From Albidovulum sp. (GTDB taxonomy: Bacteria > Pseudomonadota > Alphaproteobacteria > Rhodobacterales > Rhodobacteraceae), in NCBI GenBank assembly GCA_028823855.1, contig JAPPFL010000065.1, positions 186,001 through 250,000 of the forward strand: DNA of 64,000 nt, in the 5' to 3' direction. Of the stretch, positions 55,674-64,000 are shown piece by piece. The notes under the pieces are model-generated. The model was not told the origin of the DNA. It saw only the letters and a list, made by a program, of their open reading frames with translations, and made no database searches. Numbering within the stretch: the stretch's first letter is position 1; each line of letters starts with the position of its first letter. A program made the position numbers and the translations under genes.

Positions 55674-58614
55674 GTTGCCGCACTCCTTCCGGATCGTAGA
55701 AATGGGGCGACACGATTTCGACATCGACGTCTTTCCCCCTTACTAGATCGACTGCGCGAACCGTTTCGCCTCGCCGCTCGTCGCCTCTTGCGATAAATCC
55801 CAATCCAATAGAGTGGCCGAGCGTCGGCGAATACGCTACGGATGACATCCACCCCTGGTCGTTTCCCATGGTCTCGTCTTGGCCCGGCGACAAAAAATGA
55901 GCCCCGGCCGTAAGCATGCCGGATCTATTGACCGGTTTGAAGCCGGATAGCTTCACAGCATCGCTTCGATTCAGTTCCGGACGCTCCGACAAAACATTTC
56001 CGATGCAGTCCTTCTTCTTGGAAACCATCCGCCCGAGGCCAAGATTGAGCGCGGTCGTTCTTCCGTCGAGCTCATTGCCGGCGAAGTGGCCCTTTTCTAC
56101 GCGCATAACGCCAAGCGCCTCTGTTCCGTAGGGAGTAGCTTCGAACTCCTCGCCAACCGACATCAGGCGCTCCATCATTGATCGACCGTATTTGGCCGGT
56201 ACCGCGATTTCGTACGCGAGTTCGCCCGAAAACGAAATTCGGAAGAGTCTTGAAGGCACTCCTCCAAATACGGTTGTTTCCGCGCAGGCCATGAAAGGAA
56301 AATTCTCTTTGGAAAGATCGAATGAAGGCTCTACGACCTTGCGCAGCAGATCGCGGGAGTTCGGGCCCGCAACGGAATATTGCGCCCAGCCATCCGTTGC
56401 GGAAATCAAATGGACATCGAGATCCGGCCAAAGGCATTGCCTCGCGAATTCGAGGTTCCGGTACACGAGCGCCGCATTTGCCGTTGTCGTGGTCATGACG
56501 AAGTGGCGCTTGCCGAGTCGAGCGGTAGTGCCGTCGTCGTAGACGATTCCGTCCTCGCGAAGCATCAGGCCGTATCGTATTTTTCCGACGGCCAGCGTAT
56601 TGAACGTGTTGGCGTAGACTCGGTCGAGAAACTCGCCGACGTCGCGGCCGAATATCTCGATTTTCCCTAGCGTAGAAACGTCGCATATGCCGACCGAGCG
56701 GCGCGTCTCCGAAACCTCGCGGTCGACGCTTTGCCGCCAGTGAGCTTCTCCTCGCCGGGGATACCACTGAGCGCGAAGCCAATTTCCGGTTTCGACGAAA
56801 ACCGCGCCTTGAGATTCAGCCCATCGATGGCTCGGCGTATAGCGAATCGGCCTAAAATCCTTGTCGCGGGAACGGCCCGCGAGCGCTCCAATGGGAATGG
56901 CAGTATAGGGAGGCCGGTAAATCGTCGTTCCTTCTTCCGCGACGGATTTTCCGGTCTGCTCCGCCAGCAGCGCCAACGCCAGCACGTTGGCGGTTTTGCC
57001 CTGATCGGTCGCCATGCCAGCGGTCGTGTAGCGCTTTAGCATTTCCGAAGATCGATAGCCTTCGCGGGCCGCGACAGCAATATCCTTGACCGTTACGTCA
57101 TTCTGGAAATCGACCCATGCTCTTCCGGGCGCTCCGGAAACGCTCCAAAAAGCGGAAATCCCCGTTTTCTCGTCCGATGCATTTATTTTGCTTTCGGCCT
57201 CGGTCCGATACCCCAAGTCGCTGGCGAATTCCGCAGCCGCCGAGCGCCCCTGGCCAATTGCATCGGACAATGTCAAAGCGCCGCTCGCCGCCCCGGCTAT
57301 TTTCATTCCCTCCGGAATCGATCCTCCCGGAACGAACGCGGCGATATCGTCGCGCCATCGAGGGCGCCCGCGCTGGTGGCAGCTTAGGTGAACGTTGGGA
57401 TTCCAGCCGCCGGATACGGCGAGGCAGTCGGTTTCGATCCAGTCGCCCCTCTGCAGCTTGATTCCGGCTAGTCCCGTCCGTCCCCTGGTTGCGACGACCC
57501 TTTCTGCCAATTCAACTCTCGCGCCAGGAACCTGCGGAAAGTTGACGTTGTCGCGGGTGTCGAGGACGGCGGTTACACGCACGCCCTTATCGATTAAATC
57601 CGAAGCCGTGCGCCAGCCGTCGTCGCAGCACGTAAACACAGTTACCCGTTTCCCAGGGATGACGCCGTACCGGTTTGCGTAGGTTCTAACCGATGCAGCT
57701 AGCATGATTCCCGGCCTGTCATTGCCCGGAAAGGCAATTGGTCGCTCCGTCGCACCCGAGCAGAGAACGGAGCGCTTGGAGTAAATTCGCCAGAGTATCT
57801 GGCGCGGTCTGCCGTTCGAGCTTGGCAGGTGGTCGGTGCAACGTTCGATCGCGCCAAAAACCCCGTGGTCAAAGGATCCGTATACGGTCGTGCGCGGCAT
57901 GATGCGGACATTCTCCATGGCTTCGAGTTCGCCGACTGCGTCCCGCGCCCAAGCCGTCCCGGATTTGCCGTTGATTGTATGGGTTTCCGCGTTGAGTCGT
58001 CCGCCGATTTGGAAATCCTCGTCGGCTAGGACGACGGAGGCACCTGACTTTCCAGCCGTAAGCGCTGCGGCCAATCCCGCCGCTCCCGCTCCTACGACCA
58101 AAATGTCGCAGTGAATGAATCCTTTGTCGTAAATGTCCGGATCCGGTTCGCCGGACAACGCGCCGAGGCCCGCCGACGCGCGGATCGCCGGTTCGTAGAC
58201 CTTCTCCCAGAATGATTTCGGCCACATGAAGGTCTTGTAGTAGAATCCTGCCGAGAGGAATGGGGAGAGGAAATCGCCGACGGCCATCAAATCGAAATTT
58301 AGCGATAGCCTATGGTTTTGACTCGAAGCCGCGAGTCCGTCGAATAGTTCGGCCGTGGTCGCGCGAGTATTGGGTTCGGCGCTCGATCCGGAACGAAGAG
58401 TAACTAGGGCGTTCGGTTCTTCGGGTCCGGCCGAAAAGATACCCCTAGGCCGATGATACTTGAATGATCGTCCGACCAAGCGGCGCCCGTTCGCAAGCAA
58501 TGCGGATGCCAGCGTATCGCCTGTATGGCCTTCCAAGCTCATTCCGTTGAATTTGAACCGTAGCGTCTTGCTCCGGTCGACCAGGCCTCCACCAATTCGG
58601 AATCGCTGCGTCAT
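55666..58614 (-). CDS. soxA: Sarcosine oxidase alpha subunit
   Basis: A 982-aa subunit of normal length. The N-terminal part has the RFKFNGMSLEGHTGDTLASA and PRGIFSAGPEEPNALVTL 2Fe-2S-ferredoxin-like region. The NAD-binding pyridine-nucleotide domain starts HCDILVVGAGAAGLAAALTA. The C-terminal half is a GcvT-like folate-binding domain (SVGICDVSTLGKIEIFGRDV, GELAYEIAVPAKYGRSMMER, GRTTALNLGLGRMVSKKKDC). It channels the methylene group from sarcosine to tetrahydrofolate, giving glycine, 5,10-methylene-THF and hydrogen peroxide with the other subunits. Start ATG overlaps the soxD stop (ATGA). Confidence 0.93.
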   Translation of the reverse strand: MTQRFRIGGGLVDRSKTLRFKFNGMSLEGHTGDTLASALLANGRRLVGRSFKYHRPRGIFSAGPEEPNALVTLRSGSSAEPNTRATTAELFDGLAASSQNHRLSLNFDLMAVGDFLSPFLSAGFYYKTFMWPKSFWEKVYEPAIRASAGLGALSGEPDPDIYDKGFIHCDILVVGAGAAGLAAALTAGKSGASVVLADEDFQIGGRLNAETHTINGKSGTAWARDAVGELEAMENVRIMPRTTVYGSFDHGVFGAIERCTDHLPSSNGRPRQILWRIYSKRSVLCSGATERPIAFPGNDRPGIMLAASVRTYANRYGVIPGKRVTVFTCCDDGWRTASDLIDKGVRVTAVLDTRDNVNFPQVPGARVELAERVVATRGRTGLAGIKLQRGDWIETDCLAVSGGWNPNVHLSCHQRGRPRWRDDIAAFVPGGSIPEGMKIAGAASGALTLSDAIGQGRSAAAEFASDLGYRTEAESKINASDEKTGISAFWSVSGAPGRAWVDFQNDVTVKDIAVAAREGYRSSEMLKRYTTAGMATDQGKTANVLALALLAEQTGKSVAEEGTTIYRPPYTAIPIGALAGRSRDKDFRPIRYTPSHRWAESQGAVFVETGNWLRAQWYPRRGEAHWRQSVDREVSETRRSVGICDVSTLGKIEIFGRDVGEFLDRVYANTFNTLAVGKIRYGLMLREDGIVYDDGTTARLGKRHFVMTTTTANAALVYRNLEFARQCLWPDLDVHLISATDGWAQYSVAGPNSRDLLRKVVEPSFDLSKENFPFMACAETTVFGGVPSRLFRISFSGELAYEIAVPAKYGRSMMERLMSVGEEFEATPYGTEALGVMRVEKGHFAGNELDGRTTALNLGLGRMVSKKKDCIGNVLSERPELNRSDAVKLSGFKPVNRSGMLTAGAHFLSPGQDETMGNDQGWMSSVAYSPTLGHSIGLGFIARGDERRGETVRAVDLVRGKDVDVEIVSPHFYDPEGVRQRG

Positions 58615-58898
58615 CGGCCGCGACCCATTTCTCGGGCGACTTCGCGCGCAAGTTCGACATTGTAGATTTCATGCGTCAAAGTGTTCCGAGTGACCACCAG
58701 CCAGGATCGGTCGCCATATTCGTGAAACCATAGTTCTCGGTGAACGCCATCCGGGTTGTCCCTGATAAATTGGTACTGATAGAATTTCTCGAGCGCGTCG
58801 TCTGCGCGGCCGTCGGGGCGTTCAATCAAAGAAGCGTCGCCCAAACAGACGAATTCCGCAGCATCTCGAGGTCCCAGCAGGGGATGGTCGATGATCAT
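58611..58898 (-). CDS. soxD: Sarcosine oxidase delta subunit, lacking the N-terminal zinc cysteines
   Basis: A 95-aa small subunit with the SoxD core AAEFVCLGDASLIERPDG, HRELWFHEYGDRSWLVVTRN and THEIYNVELA. Canonical SoxD proteins begin with CPYCGPR, two cysteines that bind zinc together with a later His and Cys. Here that segment is HPLLGPRD, so both cysteines are absent; the later position HEYGDRSW also lacks the Cys. The zinc site is therefore lost, though the fold and operon position are normal. It begins 12 bp after the soxB stop. Confidence 0.88.
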   Translation of the reverse strand: MIIDHPLLGPRDAAEFVCLGDASLIERPDGRADDALEKFYQYQFIRDNPDGVHRELWFHEYGDRSWLVVTRNTLTHEIYNVELAREVAREMGRGR

Positions 58899-58910
58899 CG
58901 GATTCGCCTT

Positions 58911-60158
58911 TCAGTGCAGGTTCGGCTGAGCGCCGACGCCTTTTTCGTCGATGGCGGCACCCCGGCGGAACCGGTCTAGCCGCATACCGGCGGCGAACGG
59001 ATGCGGAGCATCGCGAGCGATCAGATGGGCAAAGCAGTAACCGGAAGCAGGAGTGGCCTTGAAGCCGCCGTAATTCCAGCCGCCGTTGAAATACAAGCCT
59101 TCAATGTGCGTCTTGTCGATGAATGGCGAGCCGTCCATCGACATGTCGACTAGGCCGCCCCAAATCCGGAGCAGTCGCGCTCGGCCGATCATGGGCATAA
59201 GCGCCATGCCGCCTTCACAGACATCTTCGACCGTGGGCAAGTTGCCGCGTTGCGCATAGGAATTGTAACCGTCGATGTCGCCGCCAAATACGAGTCCGCC
59301 CTTGTCCGACTGGCTGACGTAAAAATGCCCCGCGCCGAATGTAAGAACGCCGGGAAGAACCGGCTTCAGCCCCTCCGATACGAATGCCTGCAGGACATGG
59401 CTTTCTATCGGTAATCGCATTCCGGCGCGCGCCATGACGCGTCCCGACGACCCTGCGACGGCGACGCCTACCTTTTTCGCCTTTATGGTTCCTCTCGTGG
59501 TTTCAACGCCGGTGCAGGTTCCATTCGAAATTAGAAATCCTGTTACTTCGCAATTTTGAACGAGGTCGACTCCGAGATCGTCGGCGGCTCTGGCGTATCC
59601 CCAGGCGACGGCATCGTGCCGAACGGTGCCCCCGCGTTTCTGCCAAAGTCCGCCGGTAATCGGGAAACGAGCGTTTTCGAAATTCAGGAACGGGCAGAGC
59701 CGCCGCACGCCGTCCCGGTCCAATAGCTCGGCATCGGCTCCGGACAGTCGCATTGCGTTGCCTCGTCTTGCGAAAGCGTCGCGCTGAGGATCGGAGTGGC
59801 ACAGGTTTATTATTCCGCGCTGAGAAACCATGACATTGAAATTTAGCGCCTGTTCGAGGCCCTCCCAGAGCTTGAGAGACAACTCGTAGAACGGCTGGTT
59901 TTCCGGCAGCATGTAGTTGGAACGGACAATTGTCGTGTTACGCCCGATATTGCCGGATCCGAGCCATCCCTTTTCGAGGACAGCCACGCTTCTGCACCCG
60001 AACTCCTTTGCCAGATAGTATCCCGTCGCCATGCCGTGGCCCGCGCCTACCACGACTATGTCGTATTCGCTTTTTGGGTCCGGCTCGCGCCACATGGGCT
60101 TCCAGCCTCTGTTGCCCGAAATGCCTTCCTTGAATAGCGTCCAAGCCGAATAGCGCAT
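58911..60158 (-). CDS. soxB: Sarcosine oxidase beta subunit
   Basis: A 415-aa catalytic flavoprotein that oxidises sarcosine. The FAD motif is DIVVVGAGHGMATGYYLAKE, followed by WLGSGNIGRNTTIVRSNY. The region WQKRGGTVRHDAVAWGYARA contains the RHDAVAWG motif whose His carries covalent FMN in heterotetrameric enzymes. Near the C-terminus, FNGGWNYGGFKATPASGYCF is conserved. The ATG at 60158 starts the operon soxB-soxD-soxA-soxG; an AT-rich 84-bp gap separates it from a divergent AraC-type regulator. Confidence 0.93.
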   Translation of the reverse strand: MRYSAWTLFKEGISGNRGWKPMWREPDPKSEYDIVVVGAGHGMATGYYLAKEFGCRSVAVLEKGWLGSGNIGRNTTIVRSNYMLPENQPFYELSLKLWEGLEQALNFNVMVSQRGIINLCHSDPQRDAFARRGNAMRLSGADAELLDRDGVRRLCPFLNFENARFPITGGLWQKRGGTVRHDAVAWGYARAADDLGVDLVQNCEVTGFLISNGTCTGVETTRGTIKAKKVGVAVAGSSGRVMARAGMRLPIESHVLQAFVSEGLKPVLPGVLTFGAGHFYVSQSDKGGLVFGGDIDGYNSYAQRGNLPTVEDVCEGGMALMPMIGRARLLRIWGGLVDMSMDGSPFIDKTHIEGLYFNGGWNYGGFKATPASGYCFAHLIARDAPHPFAAGMRLDRFRRGAAIDEKGVGAQPNLH

Positions 60159-60242
60159 GTGCGGACTTCCCCCTGGCTGCGCGGAAATATGGCTGGAAAG
60201 CGTGAATTGGAATTTTATGATTTAGACCTTAAATTGCATCTA
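60159..60242. promoter_or_regulatory. Divergent promoter region between soxB and the AraC-type regulator
   Basis: This 84-bp interval becomes AT-rich (about 60205-60250, e.g. TTTTATGATTTAGACCTTAAA). It must contain both promoters and probably the regulator site, but I see no clear symmetric operator. Confidence 0.45.
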
Positions 60243-61247
60243 ATGGACATATTTGATTCGAATAACCGGCCTCTTCGTACAGGATTCTTTCTGATCGACG
60301 GCTTTGCGCTCATGTCTTACGCGGCCGCTGTCGAGCCTCTTCGAGCGGCGAATTTGCTTGGCGGTCAAAATTTGTTCGACGTTTGCAACATTTCGGTCGG
60401 GGAAGCCTCCCAGAGTTCAGGAGGAGCGGTCATCCCTGCCGATGCCAGAATCGGCGAATCGCTGAAACTCGATGTGGTGCTCGTGGTTGCCGGCGGAGAT
60501 CCGATGTGCTTCGAAAACGGTAGGGCGTTCGCGTGGCTGCGCCGTCTTGCTCAAAGCGGAATCGCACTCGGTGGCGTGTCCGGCGGACCTGCGGTCCTGG
60601 TTCGTGCCGGATTAATGAAGGGCCGCCGATTTACGGTGCATTGGGAACACGCGCCTATACTCGCCGAACTTTATCCCGATGTGCTGCTCGACAAGGCGCT
60701 CTATGTCATCGACCGCGACCGTATAACCTGCGCAGGCGGAACCGCGCCGATTGATCTAATGCACTATTTGATTGCAAGGAGGAATGGCGCGGAATTCGCT
60801 CGACTAGTTTCCGACTGGTTTATGCACACCGACGTTCGGCATGCAGGTGGGCCGCAGCGATCCGGTCTGGCCGAACGCTACAATGTATCGAACCGAGCGG
60901 TTGTCGCGGCGATTGAAGCAATGGAAAACCACGTTGCCGACCCGCTTGCGCTAAGCGATCTTGCTCGCCTGTCCGGCGTTGGAATGCGCCAATTGAACAG
61001 GTTGTTTAGGAAGCAATTGTCGACAACGACGATGCGCTTCTATAGGCACATCAGGCTCGAAGTCGCTCGAAGGCTCCTGGTCGCGTCGCAGGTGCCGATT
61101 ACAGAAATTGCGATTGCGACCGGGTTTGCCGATTCGGCTCACCTATGGAAGGCGCATACTGAGGAATTCGGCATGACCCCGTCCGCGCAGCGAGAGAAGG
61201 GGGGCAATCGGCAGCTAGAGTCCATCGCGCCGCCCTCAACGCACTGA
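60243..61247 (+). CDS. GlxA-family AraC-type transcriptional regulator, GbdR-like
   Basis: A 334-aa regulator. The N-terminal DJ-1/PfpI-like domain begins LRTGFFLIDGFALMSYAAAV and has VLVVAGGDPMCFEN. The C-terminal AraC domain has ALSDLARLSGVGMRQLNRLF and VPITEIAIATGFADSAHLWK. In pseudomonads and alphaproteobacteria such proteins (GbdR, CdhR, SouR) sense glycine betaine, dimethylglycine, carnitine or sarcosine. Divergence from soxBDAG strongly suggests a sarcosine/betaine-type activator. The ATG at 60243 is preferred because the longer frame would remove all intergenic space; ATG 60189 is the alternative. The stop overlaps the convergent accessory gene by 12 bp. Confidence 0.88.
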   Translation: MDIFDSNNRPLRTGFFLIDGFALMSYAAAVEPLRAANLLGGQNLFDVCNISVGEASQSSGGAVIPADARIGESLKLDVVLVVAGGDPMCFENGRAFAWLRRLAQSGIALGGVSGGPAVLVRAGLMKGRRFTVHWEHAPILAELYPDVLLDKALYVIDRDRITCAGGTAPIDLMHYLIARRNGAEFARLVSDWFMHTDVRHAGGPQRSGLAERYNVSNRAVVAAIEAMENHVADPLALSDLARLSGVGMRQLNRLFRKQLSTTTMRFYRHIRLEVARRLLVASQVPITEIAIATGFADSAHLWKAHTEEFGMTPSAQREKGGNRQLESIAPPSTH

Positions 61248-61673
61248 CCCTTGCTTAGTCCGAATCATTGGAGCGCGGCGATCCAAATCCAGAATTACCG
61301 GCTGCCCGTGCGGAGTGGAGGCGTAAGCTTGCTTCCAAAGTTCTCGAATACGATCCAGTTCGTCCTGCGCCGAATAGTTCAAACGCAGCAGCAATTTTTC
61401 CAAGGCTCGGAGCCACGCTTCGTAGTAGGTATCGCTGCAATATTCGCTCGCGGATTTTTGAGATACATGCAATTCCGCGCCCAAATGCGTCGTCCATTCT
61501 TGCCAGGAAAAGCGGCCTGATTCGCTGAGATGCACCGTCAGAGCAAATAGCTGGGCGTGCCACGGCGCGTCGAAAGCGCGGTATTCGAGCGGGGACGAAG
61601 CGTTTAATCGAGCCGGCAATACTTTGTTTTCGTCGAGATTGCTTCCGCGGCCGAATTTTTCGGAATTGCTCAT
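61236..61673 (-). CDS. Nitrile hydratase accessory protein (activator-like)
   Basis: A 145-aa protein with the core [20 protein letters not shown] and [20 protein letters not shown], then [20 protein letters not shown] and [14 protein letters not shown]. This is the nitrile hydratase beta-like accessory family, whose members load cobalt into the alpha subunit. It is related to the N-terminal half of NHase beta but lacks the barrel domain. The ATG at 61673 overlaps the nthA stop (ATGA); the frame continues upstream inside nthA. Residues APMIRTK at the tail are unlike most members. Confidence 0.8.
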   Translation of the reverse strand: MSNSEKFGRGSNLDENKVLPARLNASSPLEYRAFDAPWHAQLFALTVHLSESGRFSWQEWTTHLGAELHVSQKSASEYCSDTYYEAWLRALEKLLLRLNYSAQDELDRIRELWKQAYASTPHGQPVILDLDRRAPMIRTKQGSVR

Positions 61674-62296
61674 GCCGTTTCCGGACATGCGGGCAGTCCG
61701 GTTCCGACCATGCTGTCGCGCGTAACCCATTTTGCCAATTCATTTTCGCCTAAATTCTCGGTGCCCGCGGGTCGCATCGGTACGACGAGGTAGCGGATTT
61801 CGGCGGTGGAATCCCAGACCCGCACTTTTCGGCCTCTTTCGATTTCCAATCCGAACTCCAATAGTACTTGCCTTGGCTCGCGAACCATTCTGCTTCGGTA
61901 GGCGTCGGATTTGTACCATGCGGGCGGAACGCCGAGGAGAGGCCAAGGATAACAGCTGCAAAGCGTGCAGACGACGACGTTGTGCAAATCGGGCGTATTT
62001 TCGACCGCTACGACATGCCCGCCCTGTCGTCCCGAGTATCCAAGACTATTCGCCGCGCTTGTCGCGTCTTCAAGCAATTCTCGTCTGAAATCGTCGTCGC
62101 ACCAGGATTTGGCGACGATGCGGGCTCCGTTCTGAGGGCCTATTCGGTTCTCGTAGGTATCGATGATGGCGTCGCGCGCCGCCGGGTCGACTAGTCCTTT
62201 GCGCACCAAAATCGTTTCCAACGCTTTGACTCGCAATTCCGGGTCGGAAGGGAGCAAGTTGTGCGGGTGCTCGAATTCGCTATTGTCATGCGGCAT
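61670..62296 (-). CDS. nthA: Nitrile hydratase alpha subunit, Co-type motif
   Basis: A 208-aa metal-binding subunit of nitrile hydratase, which hydrates nitriles to amides. The metallocentre is [15 protein letters not shown] with Cys110, Cys113 and Cys115; Thr in CTLCSC is characteristic of cobalt enzymes, whereas Fe enzymes have Ser. Flanking blocks are [20 protein letters not shown] and [20 protein letters not shown], and the C-terminus is [20 protein letters not shown]. Normally beta, alpha and activator form one operon, but no beta gene is recognisable next to it. Thiocyanate hydrolase gamma (ScnC) has the same motif and is an alternative. Confidence 0.88.
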   Translation of the reverse strand: MPHDNSEFEHPHNLLPSDPELRVKALETILVRKGLVDPAARDAIIDTYENRIGPQNGARIVAKSWCDDDFRRELLEDATSAANSLGYSGRQGGHVVAVENTPDLHNVVVCTLCSCYPWPLLGVPPAWYKSDAYRSRMVREPRQVLLEFGLEIERGRKVRVWDSTAEIRYLVVPMRPAGTENLGENELAKWVTRDSMVGTGLPACPETA

Positions 62297-62340
62297 TTCA
62301 AATTCCCCGCTCTAGTCCACCATCGCGCGTTAAATCTTCT

Positions 62341-62634
62341 TCAATCCTCCGCCATAGTCAAGAGCCGGGCATTCACGTCGACTACTCGGCTTCGCGTGAA
62401 AGCCAATGAATGGTTGAGTACCGCTCGTCCGAACGCTTTTTCGACTGCAATTGAGCGCAAATTGTACGCGTACTGCCGAATTTCGGTCTTGCGGTCGTTC
62501 AAAGTTTCAAAACGGGCTTTCCGTCGAATGAGTTTAGGCAGTTCTTCCGTCCACGTGAATTGATTTTGGGTTTCGGGCCCGATTCCGATGTTAGTAATCG
62601 GCCGCTCTGGCTGACGGCTGCGCTCCGATGACAT
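62341..62634 (-). CDS. Unrecognised small protein upstream of nthA
   Basis: A 97-codon minus-strand frame that ends 44 bp before nthA. It contains FTWTEELPKLIRRKARFETL, NDRKTEIRQYAYNLRSIAVE and KAFGRAVLNHSLAF. I do not recognise it. It lies where the nitrile hydratase beta gene would be expected, but resembles neither half of beta nor the ScnA/ScnB subunits that I know. Could be a small operon member, or chance. Confidence 0.35.
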   Translation of the reverse strand: MSSERSRQPERPITNIGIGPETQNQFTWTEELPKLIRRKARFETLNDRKTEIRQYAYNLRSIAVEKAFGRAVLNHSLAFTRSRVVDVNARLLTMAED

Positions 62635-62807
62635 GAAGTGAAACTATCTTTTCCGGCACTTGGCTTTAGGTATTCGGCTCCAAAAACGAAAACCGTTCCA
62701 AGCCAAGTTTGAGCAACGCCTTTGCCTTCGAATTGATTTTCACAATATACCGGTCGACCTAAAGGAAGCTATGTCCCAAGAGTGCGGGCGAACGAAAGGC
62801 ATTTCTC

Positions 62808-63959
62808 ATGGATTTGGACCTAACCCATCCGGCGGTATCGGACCTTCGAGATTCCGCAAGAAAACGCCTGCCTCGGTTTGCGTTCGAATTCCTAGACAGT
62901 GCGACGGGTACCGAGCTGGGAATGGATCGCAATCGCCGCGCTTTGGATTCAATTGGATTTATGCCGGCGATTTTGCGGGGCAAACTGGAAGCCGAACTTA
63001 CCAGAGAGTTTATGGATCAAGTTTATTCGCTACCGGTAGGAATCGCTCCCGTCGGCATGTCCGGCATGATTTGGCCAGGTGCGGAACGCAAGCTTGCGAA
63101 AGTAGCCTTGGAACGCAACATTCCATACTGCATGTCTACGGTGGCAGTCGCGACGCCTGAAGAGATCGGCCCATGCGCCGGCGCCGTGGGATGGTTTCAG
63201 CTTTATCCGCCAGAATGCGCTGAAGTCAGGCGGCACATCATTAAGCGCGTCCGGGACTCGGGTTTTCGCAAACTCGTCGTCACTGTCGACGTTCCAGCGG
63301 ACAGCAGGCGCGAAAGGCAGCGCCGTGCGCACATTGCCTTGCCTCCAAAATTGACGACTTCAATGATTGTTTCAATGGCATTGCATCCGTACTGGAGTTT
63401 GGCAATGGCGTTAAACGGCGTTCCTCGATTGAAGCTAGCCGAGAGTTACGTGCCCAAATCGCGCCGCGGCGCCGATAAATTTAGGCATGTAGGCAAAATC
63501 ATGAGAGGTCAGCCCGACTGGGACTATTTGGCGGCGATTCGCCAAGAATGGGAGGACGACCTGCTGGTCAAGGGCATACTCGATCCCGACGACGCGGTTC
63601 GCATGGTCGAAGCCGGAATCGACGGGATATGGGTGTCCAATCACTCCGCTCGGCAATTCGAGGCCGGCCCTACATCAATCGTCCAGTTGCCGAAAATTCG
63701 AGAAGCGGTCGGATACGACGTGCCGATAATCTTTGATTCGGGCGTTTCAGGCGGGATGGATGTCTTGCGCGCGATTGCTCTCGGAGCGGATTTCGTCTTC
63801 CTCGGCCGGGCTTTTCATTACGCGATCGCAGCGCTGGGCGAGAGAGGCATACACCATCTTCTGCACATTTTGGACGCGGATATGCGATCGAACATGGCGC
63901 AGATCGGGATCAATTCCTTGGACGATCTTGCCGATCGCCTGATTTTGGATAGCCGATAG
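62808..63959 (+). CDS. FMN-dependent 2-hydroxyacid dehydrogenase/oxidase (LldD/MDH family)
   Basis: A 383-aa flavin enzyme of the lactate/mandelate/glycolate oxidase family, a TIM barrel oxidising an L-2-hydroxyacid. Family blocks are RLPRFAFEFLDSATGTELGM, PVGIAPVGMSGMIWPGAERK, QLYPPECAEV and the substrate-binding VKGILDPDDAVRMVEAGIDG. The active-site signature, usually SNHGGRQ, reads SNHSARQ (His279 retained, both Gly replaced), followed by IFDSGVSGGMDVLRAIALGA for FMN phosphate. ATG 62808 is preceded by AAAGG. Complete within the window. Substrate unknown; the Gly changes suggest a divergent subgroup. Confidence 0.88.
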   Translation: MDLDLTHPAVSDLRDSARKRLPRFAFEFLDSATGTELGMDRNRRALDSIGFMPAILRGKLEAELTREFMDQVYSLPVGIAPVGMSGMIWPGAERKLAKVALERNIPYCMSTVAVATPEEIGPCAGAVGWFQLYPPECAEVRRHIIKRVRDSGFRKLVVTVDVPADSRRERQRRAHIALPPKLTTSMIVSMALHPYWSLAMALNGVPRLKLAESYVPKSRRGADKFRHVGKIMRGQPDWDYLAAIRQEWEDDLLVKGILDPDDAVRMVEAGIDGIWVSNHSARQFEAGPTSIVQLPKIREAVGYDVPIIFDSGVSGGMDVLRAIALGADFVFLGRAFHYAIAALGERGIHHLLHILDADMRSNMAQIGINSLDDLADRLILDSR

Positions 63960-64000
63960 CGCCGCGCGGCGAAAGGCGCTTTCCGTTCGCGATGCAAATT
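63960..64000. other. Window end
   Basis: The last 41 bases after the hydroxyacid dehydrogenase stop contain a GC-rich short inverted sequence (GCCGCGCGGC) and no gene. Confidence 0.3.

Noticed and set aside
1-64000. CRISPR arrays, rRNA genes, riboswitches, replication origin
   Set aside because: No regularly spaced repeats, rRNA-like sequence or convincing riboswitch or DnaA-box cluster was seen.

Overview
The window looks like chromosome from an alphaproteobacterium. The evidence is heterotetrameric sarcosine oxidase (soxBDAG), choline-sulfatase beside a BetA-type choline dehydrogenase, a TRAP transporter, a form II cox cluster, hydantoinase/oxoprolinase genes and an alphaproteobacterial-type elongator tRNA-Met with encoded CCA. 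Tight, intact catabolic operons alternate with long stretches of decayed DNA. At least eight recognisable pseudogenes or gene relics, two IS66 relics and several kilobases with no readable gene suggest a genome losing accessory genes. A host-associated (for example sponge-symbiont) lifestyle would fit, but that is inference.

Layout. 0-12.4 kb is largely eroded: the 3' end of an outer-membrane beta-barrel gene, an aquaporin pseudogene, an intact Bcr/CflA-type efflux pump, an IS66 relic, an intact PlsB-like acyltransferase, a second IS66 element (internally deleted but with both inverted repeats), a tyrosine-recombinase relic abutting that element, and tRNA-Met. 12.4-22.0 kb is a catabolic block: a ThDP-dependent enzyme with TRAP genes dctPQM on the plus strand, facing an SDR dehydrogenase and hyuBA on the minus strand. 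22.0-30.2 kb holds a GPP34-family pseudogene, the betC-betA pair and a Fic-family pseudogene.

30.2-39.2 kb is a coherent betaine-type locus. The minus-strand operon is proV-proW-proW-proX-ghrA-FAD oxidoreductase. Divergent from it are a LysR/GcvA-type regulator and a non-pyrrolysine trimethylamine methyltransferase (MttB) family gene. A perfect 22-bp palindrome lies in the shared promoter region. 39.3-46.1 kb is decayed accessory DNA with hydroxyacid-dehydrogenase, transposase, DNA-invertase, HEPN-module and XRE-regulator relics, plus a frameshifted unknown gene.

46.2-55.1 kb is a cox-type molybdenum hydroxylase operon in form II order: coxD-like, coxE-like, coxF/xdhC-like, a MoCF/MobA-like fusion, coxS, coxL and coxM, ending in a strong terminator. 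55.1-61.2 kb is soxBDAG on the minus strand, divergent from a GlxA/GbdR-like AraC regulator. 61.2-64.0 kb has a Co-type nitrile hydratase alpha subunit with its accessory gene but no recognisable beta subunit, and an FMN-dependent 2-hydroxyacid dehydrogenase.

Taken together, the window could encode a route from choline-O-sulfate to choline (BetC), to betaine aldehyde and betaine (BetA; no betB here), to less methylated glycines (MttB homologue and FAD oxidoreductase), and finally to glycine plus a one-carbon unit (SoxBDAG). Import would be by ProVWWX. The links between these loci are inference from content and proximity.
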